Shown here: positions 32,144 to 45,313 of the stretch, one piece after another
How the letters are laid out: each line of letters begins with the position of its first letter
Position numbering within the stretch: the first letter of the stretch is position 1
DNA from: Perilla frutescens
Lineage: Eukaryota; Streptophyta; Magnoliopsida; Lamiales; Lamiaceae
DNA length: 64,000 bases
Reading direction: 5' to 3'
NCBI GenBank assembly: GCA_026008535.1
Contig: BRKX01000011.1
Span: 16,190,001 to 16,254,000, forward strand
Translations under genes and position numbers: made by a program
Notes under the pieces: generated by a model
What the model saw: only the letters and a program-made list of their open reading frames with translations
Told to the model about the DNA's origin: nothing
The model's database searches: none

Positions 32144-32196
32144 AGAATGAACTCTTTTCCCTCAAAAAAAAAAAAAAAAAAGAGAATGAACTCTTT
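32144..32196 (+). repeat. oligo-A micro-insertion with 14-bp target duplication
   Basis: AGAATGAACTCTTT at 32144-32157 and 32183-32196 flanks 25 bases: TCCCTC, then a long A run, then G. It is the same architecture as at 917-964. Confidence 0.6.
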
Positions 32197-33633
32197 AAAT
32201 AAATGAAATCATCCAGCATGTAAGTAAAAAATAATTGTAACACTTCTCGCTAAAAACTTATAATCACTTTAGTAGTCTTTACAAACTTAGATTTTAGAAC
32301 TTGAAAAGAAAATAATTAAAAGAAAATTTAAAACAAACACATGCACACACGTGAACTCACGCGCACACACTAATTACCACTACATCTTCATTTACAACCT
32401 TTTCTCCCTCTTCAGAGCATTTCCAATAATATTTCCCCATTTTCAAATATTTTATTGTCATATAATCACGATGTCAAAAGTAAAATTCATTTCAAAATAC
32501 ATACATATATATATATATACACACACACACATACAATAAAAAAAAGTACAAAATAAATAACAAAAAAAAGTGGGACAGGCTGCAGGGTGCGGGACCCGCA
32601 TATGTGGCCACACTGACCCTCAAGTGCTCACACACGCTAGTTTTTTATTTGCAAAAAAAAAGCGTGTACCACACTTCTCAATTTTCCATTTGCCAAAAAT
32701 AAAAAATATCAAAGAAGTTGCAGCACTTCTTCATCAAAATTTCTCCATCCAAAATTTCTTGCTCACAATGAAAATTCCTCAAAATAAAAAAATACGTGAG
32801 TACCAACTCAACATATTCCTAATCATTGATATTTTCAGATAAAATAAAAATATATTTTAAAAACATTGAAAATGTTTTTAATTATTTAAATAATTTAATA
32901 ACCAAACCATTCGTTTTTTCTATCCTTCACACATCATTCTCTTTAATTCACTTAAATGATTATTTTTTTTCAAAATGAGAACCAATCTAATTTTCTCTCT
33001 CTCATCATATCTACACACTTTCCAAATCCATTTAAGTATATATAAAATTTTAAAATCAACACATACATGTCTCACATTGCTACATACACATACATCTTTT
33101 TAATTAAAAACAACACATCACTCTTTTTTCTCTACGGTACAATAATTAAAATCAAACCCAAAAATTTCTCTCTCACTACTGTACTCTCATAAAGCAAACA
33201 ACCAAAAACTCTTTCTCCCCTCTAGAACTCGATGGCTTCACTGTGCACACATGCACAATTTTACTTTAATTATTTCACCACTTTTCAAAATATGCAGTAA
33301 ATATTATTTGTTAAATTATTATTTAAGGAGAAGCATCAACAATATATATTATCAAGGAAATAAAAATGAAAATCTAACAATAAAAGAGGTTTAGGAGAAT
33401 TTTTCAATAGTAGAGCTCAAGTTTAAAACTAAACCCACAAGATTTCAGAGATCTTAAAATAAATAAGGAGGAAAGATAGAGGAAAATGAGATAAAAAAAA
33501 ATGGAGGTCTAACACAAGATTATTTATTTCCATGCAATTTTGTTGATTTCGTTGTAAATTATTTTAACTATATCAATGGAAATTCATTATGATGGACAAT
33601 AAGGTAAGTTACATAGAAATAGTAATTTAAACT
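32197..33633. other. non-coding, probably LTR-derived
   Basis: TGTAACACTTCTCGC at 32237 resembles a TGTAAC-type LTR terminus. Pyrimidine-rich and CA-rich stretches (32338-32370, 32515-32535) resemble LTR leaders in this window. No partner end or gene was found. Confidence 0.3.
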
Positions 33634-34692
33634 TGTTAGAATTTGTTGCCCGAAACAATGTGAATTACTGATGTAAATTGCAAAGTTAAATGAAATGTTG
33701 AAGCTAGTGTTACCACATTGCCTTCAACATGCAGCGGAAACGTAAACATAACTTTACACAAAATAAATTTTAAGTCACACTCCTTACGGTGTGTGATTGC
33801 CTCAAGGCGAAATTCACTAACACAAGTGATAAACAAAAACAATGCTGATGTTGTCTCGGTTCACTCCCTTGACAACACTGCATAAAACATACAAAGGACT
33901 ATCCTAGCTTCACTCACTCGAATAATCACTCAAACAAACCTATCTAAACACATAGATAGATTACAACAAGTCACTCTAAATCATAGACTTCTCAAAGTTG
34001 ACTATCTAACCTACACACACAACTGGAATGAAAGTCTCCAGCTGATTGGGACGCTAGGCAGATGTCGAGGAAGATGTCTTGGACTTTAGAGATGACACTA
34101 GATGCAAGATTCAGAGCTTCTCACAAACCACGGTGATAACCTGCTTGCATAAATGATTTTAAGGTCTAAGGAGCTCTTAAATACTTCCACCATCTTGTCT
34201 TAGCAGTTGCCTCACGATCTTAGATGACTTGGACTCGAATCAACCGCCTTCCACTGCCTATTGCCGAAGTGGACTTGAGATGACCATCTTCTGCATTGCG
34301 TGGCACACGTTCTTCAACATTGTGCAATAGTAGCGGTTACTCCAGTGACCCACGTTTACCTGCAATGGTTAGTGTCTAAGAAGGAGTGGGAACATTACGT
34401 CCCCTACAAATCTGGAACATATTTTGAACAAGTCAAAATCAAACATTATCCACGTTTTAATTCAATAATAAAATATCTAATAAATCCCTAAATATGTGGA
34501 AATCAAAATGTGATAAATATCACAATATATTCAGATTAATAAATTAAACCAAAATACTAGGAAATGATAAGATTAATGTTTCGAGTGTTATACTCGATGT
34601 GATGAGAATGACAGAACAACATTAGATACGACATTGATTGCGATGTTATCAAATGAAGTAATAACATCATCTGGAAAACGTCATACTCAACA
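33634..34692 (-). repeat. Ty1/copia-like 3' LTR, 1059 bp
   Basis: On the plus strand it spans TGTTAGAATTTG to ACTCAACA, so the minus strand reads TGTTGAG...TCTAACA. A strong polypurine tract on the minus strand (CTTAAGGGGGAGAT, 34693-34706) abuts its start, fixing orientation and showing it is a 3' LTR. TSD not determinable because the other LTR is missing. Confidence 0.7.
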
Positions 34693-34735
34693 ATCTCCCC
34701 CTTAAGCTTATTCTTTATGCACCAAACATAAAGCT

Positions 34736-34770
<35 letters not shown>

Positions 34771-35723
34771 GAGTCGCAGCGGAATATGAAAAATAAAAAA
34801 AATGTTGGATTTTAAAAACTCCCCCCTAAGGTCTGCACCCCCTTAAGTTATTTTCTGTAAAATAATATATAAAGTTAGTGGGTATAATCCCCTATACAGT
34901 AATATACAACAGGTAGGGTATTTACCCCTGTACATGTACAATGTTGAGAACATTCTCAACATAGCAAACAACACATATTTAAAAACATGTGAACACAATC
35001 ACAATGTTGAGATCATTCCCAACATAAAACATCACACATTAAAATATGTGAACAGAATATATATAGCAATATCAACAACTAATGATGATGATTAAAACTA
35101 AACTATTCAAGGATATCCAACAAGGATACCCAAAAAACAAAATAAAATGTGTCCAGCACATAAAAAAAAAATAAACAAGGATGTAAACACATCCAAAACA
35201 AACTTGTGTCCAGCACAAAACATAAACATGAATAAAATTGTTTTTGACAAAGAAAATATCATATTTTCTTCTTCCCCTTTGCCCTAGCCACGGACTTTCC
35301 AGCCTTCTCCCCTTCAGCATGCTCAACATTGCCACCATCACCAGCACCGGCAGACGCAACTATTTCTCCTTTTTGTGTAGAAAGAGTTCCTCGAAGAGCT
35401 TGACGAAGCTCAACCATGGCATTGGTGAGAACTGTGCTTTGATGAATCATCGAATCCATCTGTGAAATATAGGAGTTTAAAACCTGCACAGAAATAGTCA
35501 CCAAGTGTGAGGAAGCACTTGCTATATCACTTTTTGAAAGAGGAGATGAGAAAGCACTCTCTACAGCAACATCCTACCCAACATCCCTTGATGCAGCCAT
35601 TGAACTTCGACCGAAGGTGTAGGGGAGATCAATCACACGATCTTCATTCTCTTTTGGCTTGATGATAGAGATAGTTGATATTTCAGTAACTATCTTCTTC
35701 TTGTTATCAATACTGCTATTAGT
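34693..35723 (-). mobile_element. 3' internal region of the copia-like element
   Basis: It follows the polypurine tract. A minus-strand frame at 35259-35504, readable further upstream with one stop near 35575, encodes a charged, Ala/Gly/Lys-rich tail (KGEIVASAGAGDGGN, ending KSVARAKGKKK). It has no catalytic motif and could be the end of a retrotransposon polyprotein or accessory frame. The 34738-34766 (TA)n run is a microsatellite. The upstream part is cut off by the LTR at 35724. Confidence 0.45.
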
Positions 35724-36673
35724 TGTTCTACGATATGTGTGGGACAGATGTAAGAACATAAATTAAAAGGCAGTAAAGTACGCACGAGATTGGTAACCCA
35801 GTACGGTTAATCAACCTACTCTGGGAGGATTGCTCTCAAACTTGAAAATTCGACTGTTACTCCTTCATGAAGTGTTTTTAGGATCTTACACATACAAGAC
35901 TCCCTCCTTATGTCGTCCGTTCTTCTCCACGAACTCTTTGCTAGCCGAAAACTGTAAGATCCCCTTACAACCATGACACTAGACTCCCTCTAGCTACCCA
36001 CAACTTCAACTTACAATCTCTCTTGAGATTGCGTCCAAAATGGATTAATAAATCCCTCACGTGTTTCACTCGAAAATACTCAAAACTAGTCTATCACGTT
36101 GAACTGTTTTAAGGAACAACTACTAGTAAAAACTTGGGACACAAACTGTAATGACTCTTAAATAATATGCTAAGAGAATCTAAACAAAACATCCACCGAT
36201 TGCATAATGAATCGGTCTTCATATAGTCTTCACTTCAAGATTGACGTCGATCTTCATCCGCAGCCAATACGGTAAGTGAATGATGGTTTGTGATCTTCCC
36301 AAATGTGTGTAGATACTTTTCTTGGACATGAAGGTTATTTGCAGCTTGGTATCTACTCCATAAGGCAGTCAATCAAACATATCTTGCCTTTCACGAACAG
36401 ATCCACGCAAGATCTTCTATTTATGGAAACTACCATACGATAAGTGTCCCCCTAATTCTGTCTGGGACATCAGAGGTAACAGTTTGCCAACTGTTCTTCT
36501 TTTCACGCACAACGAAATAAATAACTTTAGGGATATACCAAAGCACTCATTGTCGAACATATCTCGCCAACAAAACAACACGAACTCGTAGTGAATAACT
36601 GTGGCACTAACACAAATTATTCAACAAAATTCAGAACACAGCTCACCCAGATATACAAGCCCTTAATCTAACA
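35724..36673 (-). repeat. second copia-like LTR, probably solo, 950 bp
   Basis: The minus strand reads TGTTAGATTAAGGG to ATATCGTAGAACA, with an LTR-leader style interior. It lies where the neighbouring element's internal region stops, so it may be nested in it. The 5-bp flanks (TTAGT, TGTCA) do not match and no primer-binding site follows. Confidence 0.4.
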
Positions 36674-36779
36674 TGTCACATGAGTTCCAATTCACAACAT
36701 CAAAATCAATGAAACGCCAGCAAAATCCACAAAAAAGAAAGCAAACTTCACAAAAAAATAAAAATGACAAACCTTGATT

Positions 36780-37033
36780 TATGGAAGTGAAATATGGCAA
36801 TTGAGCTTCAATTTTCACTGGAAGAATTGCTCTTCTCGTCGTCGGAGCGATGCTAATAGTGGCAAACAGTCGTGAAATTGGTGGAGATATTCGAATACAT
36901 CGAAATGACATTGGATATATTCCCATTGATTTCCTAAATCAGAGCGACATTATTCACCAGATTGTCGTGAGCTTTAGATTGGTGCTTCTCATTGACCTGC
37001 AGGATCAGGACGCAGTTGCGGTCGAGCACCTAC
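36780..37033 (-). pseudogene. ELF4: ELF4-like pseudogene, C-terminal half
   Basis: The minus strand, read from the retrotransposon junction, encodes VLDRNCVLI-QVNEKHQSK-DNLVNNVALI, a stop (TAG), then EINGNIS and MYSNISTNF. This matches in order the conserved core of EARLY FLOWERING 4 (DUF1313). Arabidopsis ELF4 has VLDRN, QVNDNHQS, NVALIQELNGNIS and MYSDL at the same spacing. ELF4 is a small nuclear coiled-coil protein of the evening complex with ELF3 and LUX. The in-frame TAG sits where the family has Gln, consistent with CAG to TAG, and another TAG follows near the C-terminus. The N-terminal half lies 8.3 kb away at 45314-45390, beyond the inserted retrotransposon. The stops show it is a pseudogene; whether they came before or after the insertion is unknown. 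Confidence 0.8.
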
Positions 37034-39681
37034 TGTAACATCCCACTTCTACGTGATTTAAATTATTTCAATTATTTGATTGATTTAAAATTGAGTTTCT
37101 ATTTATTTAATAATGTTCAATAGAATTAGTTGGACTTGAGAGAGTTCGAAGTTGCGCCCCTAGTATTAGAAATATTTGAAATTAATATTTGGGTTTTAAA
37201 GCTACGTTTTGAGCCTTGTAATGTTTTTTTTTTCAGGTAAGGTTTATTATTTTGTTAATTAATTGTTTTTGATGGTCAATGAATAATTTTGAAAATAAAA
37301 TTAATTAGGATATTGATGAGCTTTCCTTCTTTCTCCATTAGATGTACACGTATACAAAAAAAAAGCCAATTCAGCAAAAAATTAGAAACACACTTGTCCT
37401 CTTGTTAACCAAATCACATTTTTGTATTTAACATAAAAAAGAGATGCTTACCCAACAACTACTCTAAACTCTACGACTAGAATTCAAGATTCATAAATCC
37501 ATCAATTTTATTAGGGATTCAACAGCTTAACTTTTCAAATCATACATGCTCCAGCGAATTCAATTCTTTTGGTAAATTTACCAATTTAATCATCATGTTA
37601 GCTACATAAATTTCACACCACCAATCCCAAATATCTAAATTGTTCTCTCACATACTATAAAATTCTCAAATTATTGTACTCAAAATAGTTAAATTTGCAG
37701 ATACCATACAACCTCAATACAGTTTCTTTCCAATTGTAAGCAATTAAAATAGGTTGTTCACAGTTTTGCATTTAGGAAAATGCAATTATAGGATTTCAAA
37801 AAATCAACACTCACCATCAACTTCATTTTCCTAGATCGATTCCAACACAAGAAATTTTCACTCACCAAGAAAGTAATTTAATAAACATCCTCCTTACCAA
37901 CACACACACACACACACGTGAATTTCACAAGTGTTTTAGAATTTAGCATTAAAAATTATAGAATTTCATAACAATAAATAGAAATACATAAATTAAGAAA
38001 ATAGAAGAGAAGAGAGGGAAGTTGTTGGATGGGTTACTGTAGAAGTTGTCTTTCACAGTCGAGTGCAGGTCATAGCTGGGACTAGACTCATGTTGGAATC
38101 GGCGAGTTGGTGGTTGTCGAGGTTGTGGTCATTGCGGCAGGTTTGGAATGTCACTGGAGCTGGGTTTGGAGGGGTCAGGTCTTCTTCGTTGACTCGTGAA
38201 TGGTGTAGTTGGGATGGTGGTGCTTGGTTACCAGACTCAGAGAAGATGTAGCTAGAGGTAAAAATGGGGAGATGGAAGAGAAATTAGGGATTTACTTTCA
38301 AATTGAGTATTTCCATTTTTTCTTCTTCTTGGTATACAGTTGATAGAGAAGGGAGAGAAGAGAGAGAGAGAGAGACTGACAGACAGACAGACAAAGAGAG
38401 AAACTTGAATTGAGGGATTTTGATTCCCAATTGGGCTTACCGTAAATTTTAGAGAGAAGGGGTTGAGCATTTAATTGCAATTAAACAATTTGCATCATGA
38501 TTCATTATCATTAACTTTTAGAAATTAGAAAAAGACCCATAAAGTTTATGGATTTCATAACTGCTCATAGTTGTTTAAAATTATAATGTGGCCCCATAAA
38601 CTTTTTAGAAATTAATATCTAGCCCATAACTTCATAAATCAATTAAATAAGCCCATGATTTCTGATTTTCATATTTATTAAAAAAATTTATTAGAATTTA
38701 GCCTAAAAAGTTTCGTCTAAATTTTCTATTAAGCCTAGAACTTCATTATTTAGGCTTATAACTTCTGATTTTTAGAATTATTAAAATTAGAATTTGCTTA
38801 AATGATTTATTTGAAATTATTTTGATATTAGGTGCGGCGCAATTAGGACCCTCATCAACTTTGTGAAATATCTGCTCAATTGTACATGCTCATTATTCTC
38901 AGATGGGTGAAATTATTATCTTCAAAATAAAAGTATATGTTATATGCTTTTTGAGTCAGAAATATTTTTAATCCAACTTGAATTGTCGTGGATGGAATGT
39001 GGATAGCGTTTTATACGCATCAGATCAGAATAGCATTTTATATGCACAGAAGCGATTTATACACCAGAATATGTCCTATGCATAGTTCAAGATGTATTCT
39101 AGAATCAGAAGAAGAGTACCCTAAATCCATTATTTCCTGTGATTTATTTCAGTTAGATAAACAGAAAGAAATACCCATATTAACCCACCACTGAGTACGT
39201 TTTAAGAGTGCTCACCCCATATTTTGAAATGTTTTCAGGTCAATGAGCTTGGAGGGGCGTGAAGTAAATGGGGTTGACTTCTTTTAGACGTTTTTGTTAT
39301 TTAACTTGAACTTTTAGATGTGCTGCTTAAAATAAATTATTTTAAACTTTATGTTTTGTGTCTGTTTAGTGTTTTTGAACTAACTTAGACTAGTAGTTGA
39401 ATATTAAAGTTTTATCAATGTTTTCAGTATCAATTTATATTTTAAGAACTTATGATTACTTTTTGAAATGCACTGTAGTATATTGAAGTTTATGAAACGT
39501 AGATATTTTGATCTAAGTATATATTTCTAAAAAGTATATATTGTGCTATATTTTCCTACTTGAGATTTCTAACATAATTATTTTAGAAAAAAAGTACTCC
39601 AACTATTATTATTGTTAATCATTTTCCGCTTTAAAAAAATAGAAAGAGTAATATTTTAAATTATAGAATTTAGGGTGTTAC
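37034..39681 (+). repeat. 5' LTR of the chromovirus
   Basis: TGTAACATCC ... GGGTGTTAC, 2648 bp, with a GA-rich microsatellite and GACA repeats at 38355-38397. It pairs with 42722-45313. Confidence 0.85.
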
Positions 39682-39687
39682 CTTTAG

Positions 39688-39699
39688 TGGTATCAGAGC
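39688..39699 (+). promoter_or_regulatory. primer-binding site (initiator tRNA-Met type)
   Basis: TGGTATCAGAGC, six bases after the 5' LTR end, is the standard complement to the plant initiator methionine tRNA 3' end used by many plant LTR elements. Confidence 0.9.
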
Positions 39700-40549
39700 G
39701 GGTCTATCTTCCTGTAGATTCAATGTGTTTGAAAGAATTTATATTGTTTGATTTTACGGTACGCCACCCATTTCTGCCACGGGCTCATGCTCCAAGGTAC
39801 TTTGCTTGATTTATTTATTTGCAAAGTTGTTAATGTGGTGAGCACTAAAAAGATTATGGATACTATGTGAAGAATGAGAAATGTTGAAAAGTGATTTATT
39901 CAATGAAGTTCTGTTATGTTGTAATGCATGATGAATGAGAAATAAATTATTTTAGTCATCGAAATTTAAAATGAACATAAAAGCTTCTTCCACATATATT
40001 TTCCCTAATTAGACAAAAAGTTTATAGAGAACTTCGCCCTAGACATTAGTATTCCTGCATGAATGACATTACGAACTGATAGGGTTGTTAAAGACGTTAG
40101 ATTTGACTTTGGAAGGAAATGACTTGTGGCTACTTGTGCTCTCGAAATGCGATAATTCGATTTAATCTTGGGAATAGACCGGTTAAGCAGAAGTTTGGCA
40201 ACATTACATTGTCATGATTGAGCAATTGTATTTCAGAAACTAGACGATGAAGAGTTTATCTTCAATATAGCTAAGTTAGATGGAAAATGAGAAATCATAT
40301 TGATAATTAAAGCAGTGAAGATATTGAAGATGATAAGAATTCTTGATGAATATTATCAGGATGATGCTAATAAAATCAATGTGTTTCGCATTTGTGTTTC
40401 TGAAGGAGATACTTCGATTTCTACCGAATAGATAAATAGAGTTCACAATTGCTTTAATTATATATAGAAGAAACCAGTGTTTATGGCACTATTGGAATTA
40501 CAAGAGTTAAAGGTTCAATTTTAAGAACTCTTGGACAAGATAGGGATAT

Positions 40550-42690
40550 ATTCCATCGAGTGTTACACTACGGGGATCACCGGCCCTGTTTGTCAAGAAT
40601 AACAACGGTAGTATGAGAATGTGCATAGATTATCGAGATCTAAATCATCTCATAGTAAAGAACAAATATCCCTTGTCGGGAATTGAGAATTTATTTGCTC
40701 AACTTAGAGGAGCAATCATGTTCTCGAAGATAGACCTATGGTCGGGGTATTATCAGATGAAGGTGAATGAAGTTGATATTCTTAAGATTGCCTTTAGGAC
40801 AAGATAAGGTCACTACGAGTTTGCAGTGATTCTTTTAGGATGTCTAATGCACCAGACGTGTTCAATGACCTAATGAACATGGTGTTCCATCCATACTTAG
40901 ATCAATTCATCATCATGTTCATTGATGATATTTTGGTATACTAAAAAGATAAAGAGCAACATGCGGCATACTTAAGAGTTGTGATGAAAACCATAAGAAA
41001 AGAAAAATCGTACGTTAATTTCAAGAAGTGTGAGTTTTGTTTTGATTGAATAATATTCCTTGGATGTGTAGTGATCGTCAAAGATATCAAGGTTGATCTG
41101 ACAAAAGTGGAAACCGTTAGTAATTGGAACATGCTAAATCATGTGAGAGAAATTAGGAGTTCTCTTGGATTAAGAAGATACTATCAGAGATTCATCGAAG
41201 TTTTTCCGAAATAGCTAGACCACTCACACAACTAACATGAAAGAGAATCATGCAATAAAAGAAGTTGATTAAGGATTTTGAGAAGCTCAGTCACAAAGTT
41301 GTGGCCCTACCAGAAGAAGTTAATGTTGTAACTGTGAATTTAGTAGTTCAGCCAATGCTATATGATTGAATTATAGTTGAAAGAGATGAAGAATTTATGT
41401 GTTAAACAATGAGATAATAATGAAATCTAGGATAAAGCACACAGAACGCCTTACGTGGCACATCCTGGAAGTACTAAAATGTATTAGGATCTAAAAAGAA
41501 GTTCTGGCGGTATGACATGAAAAGATCAATTGTGGATTACGTTGCTTGACATTTAGCTTGTCAGCAAGTAAAGGCAGAGCACTAAGGCCGACATGATTGT
41601 TGAATCCTCTAGAGATACCAGAATGGAAGTGAGAGCATATTAAAATGGATTTTGTAGTTAGTCTTCCCAAGATCGTGAAGAATAATGATGTAATTTGGGT
41701 TATAGTTAATCGATTGACCAAATCAGCTCACTTTTGACCCATAAGAATAACGTACACCATGGACCGGTTTACTCAAATATATATTCAAGAAGTAGTTTGA
41801 CTGCACGGAGTCCTAATGTCCATAATATTAGATTTGGATTCCCGTATCACATTGAGATTTTGGAAAAGCTTACACACAGCATTAGACACGAAACTAAAAA
41901 ATTTCAACGACATATCACCCTCAGACAGATGGCCAATCGAAAAGGACCATACAAATGTTGAAAGATATGTTACGGACTTGCATTATGGATTTAGGAGGTA
42001 GCTGGGAGGTGCATTTACCATTATTGAAATTTGTTTATTAAAACAGTTACCACTCTTAGCATTGACATGACTCCGTATGAAGCGCTATATGGACAAAAGT
42101 GTAGATCACCGGTGTATTAGGGTTTGGAGAGAGAAAGATTTTAAGTCCCGAAATTATCAAAAGAACGGTGAAAGTAGTGGAGAAAATTGAGACAACATTA
42201 AAGTTGCTCAAGATCGACAAAGATCGTACGCCAACATAAGAAGAAAGGATTTACATTTTGAGATAGGAGACAAGGTGTTTTTGAAGATTGCTCCTATGAA
42301 AGGAATGTTAAGATTTAAAAAAAAATGTTGAAATCTCGTTTTATCAAACCTTTTGAAATTTTAGAATGAATTGGTGATGTCTTATCACCTAGCTCTACTA
42401 CCCGGATTGACATTGGTGCGTGATATTTTTCAAGTTTCTATGCTAAGGAAGTATTTGCATGAACCAAGTCATACCATCAACCATTAGGAAATACAACGCA
42501 ACAAAGACTTGACTTATGAAGAAGAACATGTCGCTATTCTTGATAGGAAATCACATGAATTAAGGAATCGACAAGTCTCACTAATTAGAGTGCAGTGGAG
42601 AAGGCATGAAAAAGAAGAAGCGAATTGAGAACACGAGGAGGAGATCCTACATAAGTACCCATCCTTAGGACCACCTGATAGGATAAATTT
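40550..42690 (+). pseudogene. decayed pol of the chromovirus (RT, integrase, chromodomain)
   Basis: RT: CIDYRDLNHLIVKNKYPL and FSKIDLWSGYYQMKV at 40613-40807, then after a frame change FIDDILVY near 40920. Integrase: WVIVNRLTKSAHF near 41700 and DSRITLRFWKSL near 41830, with a stop-ridden HHCC region around 41455-41580. The C-terminal FQVSMLRKYLHEPSH is near 42430. A chromodomain-like stretch follows (ILDRKSHELRNRQVS, IRVQWRRH) near 42530-42610. Many stops and frameshifts; not functional. Confidence 0.8.
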
Positions 42691-42721
42691 CGAGGATGAA
42701 ATTTTCTTAAGTGGGTAGGAT

Positions 42722-45313
42722 TGTAACATCCCACTTCTACGTGATTTAAATTATTTCAATTATTTGAATGATTTAAAATTGAGTTTCTATTTATTTAATA
42801 ATGTTCAATAGAATTAGTTGGACTTGAGGGAGTTCAAAGTTGTGCCCCTAGTATTAGAAATATTTAAAATTAATATTTGGGTTTTAAAGCTACGTTTTGA
42901 GCCTTGTAATGTTTTTTTTCAGGTAAGGTTTATTGTTTTGTTAATTAATTATTTTTGATGGTTAATGAATAATTTTGTAAATAAAATTAATTAGGATATT
43001 GATGAGCTTTCCTTCTTTCTCCATTAGATGTACACGTATACAAAAAAAAAGCCAATTCAACAAAAAACTAGAAACACACTTGTCCTTCTCTTGTTAACCA
43101 AATCACATTTCTGTATTTAACATAAAAAGAGATGCTTACCCAACTACTACTCTAAACTCTACGACTAGAATTCAAGATTCACAAATCCATCAATTTTATT
43201 AAGGATTCAACAGCTTAACTTTTCAAATCATACATGCTCTAGCGAATTCAATTCTAAATCTTCTTGTTAGCTGTATAAACTTCACATCACCAATCCCAAA
43301 TATCTAAATTGTTCTCTAATATACTATAAAATTCCCAAATTATTGTACTCAAAATAGTTAAATTTGCAGAGACCATACAACCTCAATACAGTTTCTTTCC
43401 AATTGTAAGCAATTAAAATAGGTTGTTCACAGTTTTGCATTTAGGAAAGTGCAATTATAGGATTTCAAAAAATCAACATTCACCATCAACTTGATTTTCC
43501 TAAATCGATTCCAACACAACACATTTTCACTCACCAAGAAGCAATTTAATAAAGATCCTCCTTACCAATACACACACACGTGAATTTCACAAGTGTTTCA
43601 GAATTTAGCATTAAAAATTATAGAATTTCATAACAATAAATAGAAATACATAAATTAAGAAAATAGAAGAGAAGAGAGGGAAGTTGTTGGCTGGGTTGCT
43701 ATAGAAGTTGTCTTTCACAGTCGATGCAGGTCATAGCTGGGACTAGGCTCATGTTGGAATCGGCGAGTTGCTGGTTGTCGGGGTTGTGGTCGTTGCGGCA
43801 GGTTTGGAATGTCACTGGAGCTGGGGTTTGTGGAGGTCAGGTCTTCTTCGTTGACTCGTGAGTGGTGTCGTTAGAATGGTGGTGCTTGGTTACCCGACTC
43901 GGAGAAGATGTAGCAAGAGGTAGAAATGGGGAGATGGAAGAGAATTTAGGGATTTGCTTTCAAATTGAGTATTTCCATTTTTTCTTCTTCTTGGTATACA
44001 GTTGAGAGAGAGAGAGAGAGAGAGAGAGACTTGAATTGAGGGATTTTGATTCCCAATTGGGCTTGTCGTAAATTTTAGAGAGAAGGGGTTGAGCGTTTAA
44101 TTGCAATTAAACAATTTGTATCATGATTCATTATCATTAACTTTTAGAAATTAGAAAAAGACCCATAAAGTTTATGGATTTCATAATTGCTCGTAGTTGT
44201 TTAATATCATAATTTGGCCCCATAAACTTTTCAGAAATTAATATCTAGCCCATAACTTCATAAATCAATTAAATAAGCTCATGATTTCTGATTTTCATAT
44301 TTATTAAAAAAAATTATTAGAATTTAGCCCAAAAGGTTTTGTCTAAATTTTCTATTAAGCCTAGACCTTCATTATTTAGGCTTATAACTTCTGATTTTTA
44401 GAATTATTAAAATTAGAATTGGCTTAAATGATTTATTTGAAATTATTTTGATATTAGGTGCCGCGCAATTAAGACCCTCGTTAACTTTGTGAAATATCTG
44501 CTCAATTTTACGTGCTCATTATTCTCAGGTGGGTGAAATTATTATTTTCGAAATAAAAGTATATATTATATGCTCTTTGAGTCAGAAATATTTTTAATCC
44601 AACTTTAATTGTCGTGAATGGAATGTGGATAGCGTTTTATACGCATCAGATCAGAATAACATTTTATACGCACAGAAGCATTTTATACGCACCAGAATAT
44701 GTCCTATGCATAGTTCAAGATGTATTCTAGAATCAGAAGAAGAGTACCATAAATCCATTAATTCCTGTGATTTATTTCAGTTGGATAAACAGAAAGAAAT
44801 ATCAATATTAACCCACCACTGAGTACATTTTAAGAGTGCTCACCTATATTTTTAAATGTTTTCAGGTCAATGAGCTTGGAGCGGCGTGGAGGAAATAGGG
44901 GTTGACTTCTTTTAGACATTTTTGTTATTTAACTTGAACTTTTAGACGTGCTGCTTAAAATAAATTATTTTGAACTTTATGTTTTGTGTCCGTTTAGTGT
45001 TTTTGAACTAATTTAGACTAGTAGTTGAATATTAAAGTTTTATCAATGTTTTTAGTATCAATTTATATTTTAAGAACTTATGAGTTATTTTTTGGAATGC
45101 ACTGGAGTATATTGAAGTTTATGAAACGTAGATATTTTGATCTAAGTATATATTTCTAAAAAGTATATATTGTGCTATATTTTCCTACTTGGGATTTCTA
45201 ACATAATTATTTTAGAAAAAAAATATACTCCAACTATTATTATTGTTAATCATGTTCCGCTTTAAAAAAATAGAAAGAGTAACATTTTAAATTATAGAAT
45301 TTAGGGTATTACA
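42722..45313 (+). repeat. 3' LTR of the chromovirus
   Basis: About 2592 bp, homologous throughout to 37034-39681, with numerous substitutions and small indels (for example a shortened GA microsatellite). Preceded by TTAAGTGGGTAGGAT. Confidence 0.85.

Larger units (their letters stand above)
37034..45313 (+). mobile_element. chromodomain Ty3/gypsy retrotransposon (Tekay/Del-like)
   Basis: A complete-length but decayed element: two LTRs of about 2.6 kb beginning TGTAACATCCCACTTC, a PBS, about 3.0 kb of internal region, a polypurine-rich AAGTGGGTAGGAT, and the 3' LTR. The pol remnants (RT, integrase, a chromodomain-like C-terminus) identify a chromovirus. gag is not recognisable, so the internal region is shortened. 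The target duplication is CCTAC (37029-37033) and CCGAC (45314-45318), one mismatch. Reading the host ELF4-like frame across it favours CCGAC as the original. LTR differences are numerous by eye, so the insertion is not recent. Confidence 0.88.

Noticed and set aside
36850..37033. Plus-strand open frame (IGYIPIDFLNQSD, LIDLQDQDAVAVEH)
   Set aside because: It reads well, but it is the antisense of the ELF4-like core, which matches a known family in order.
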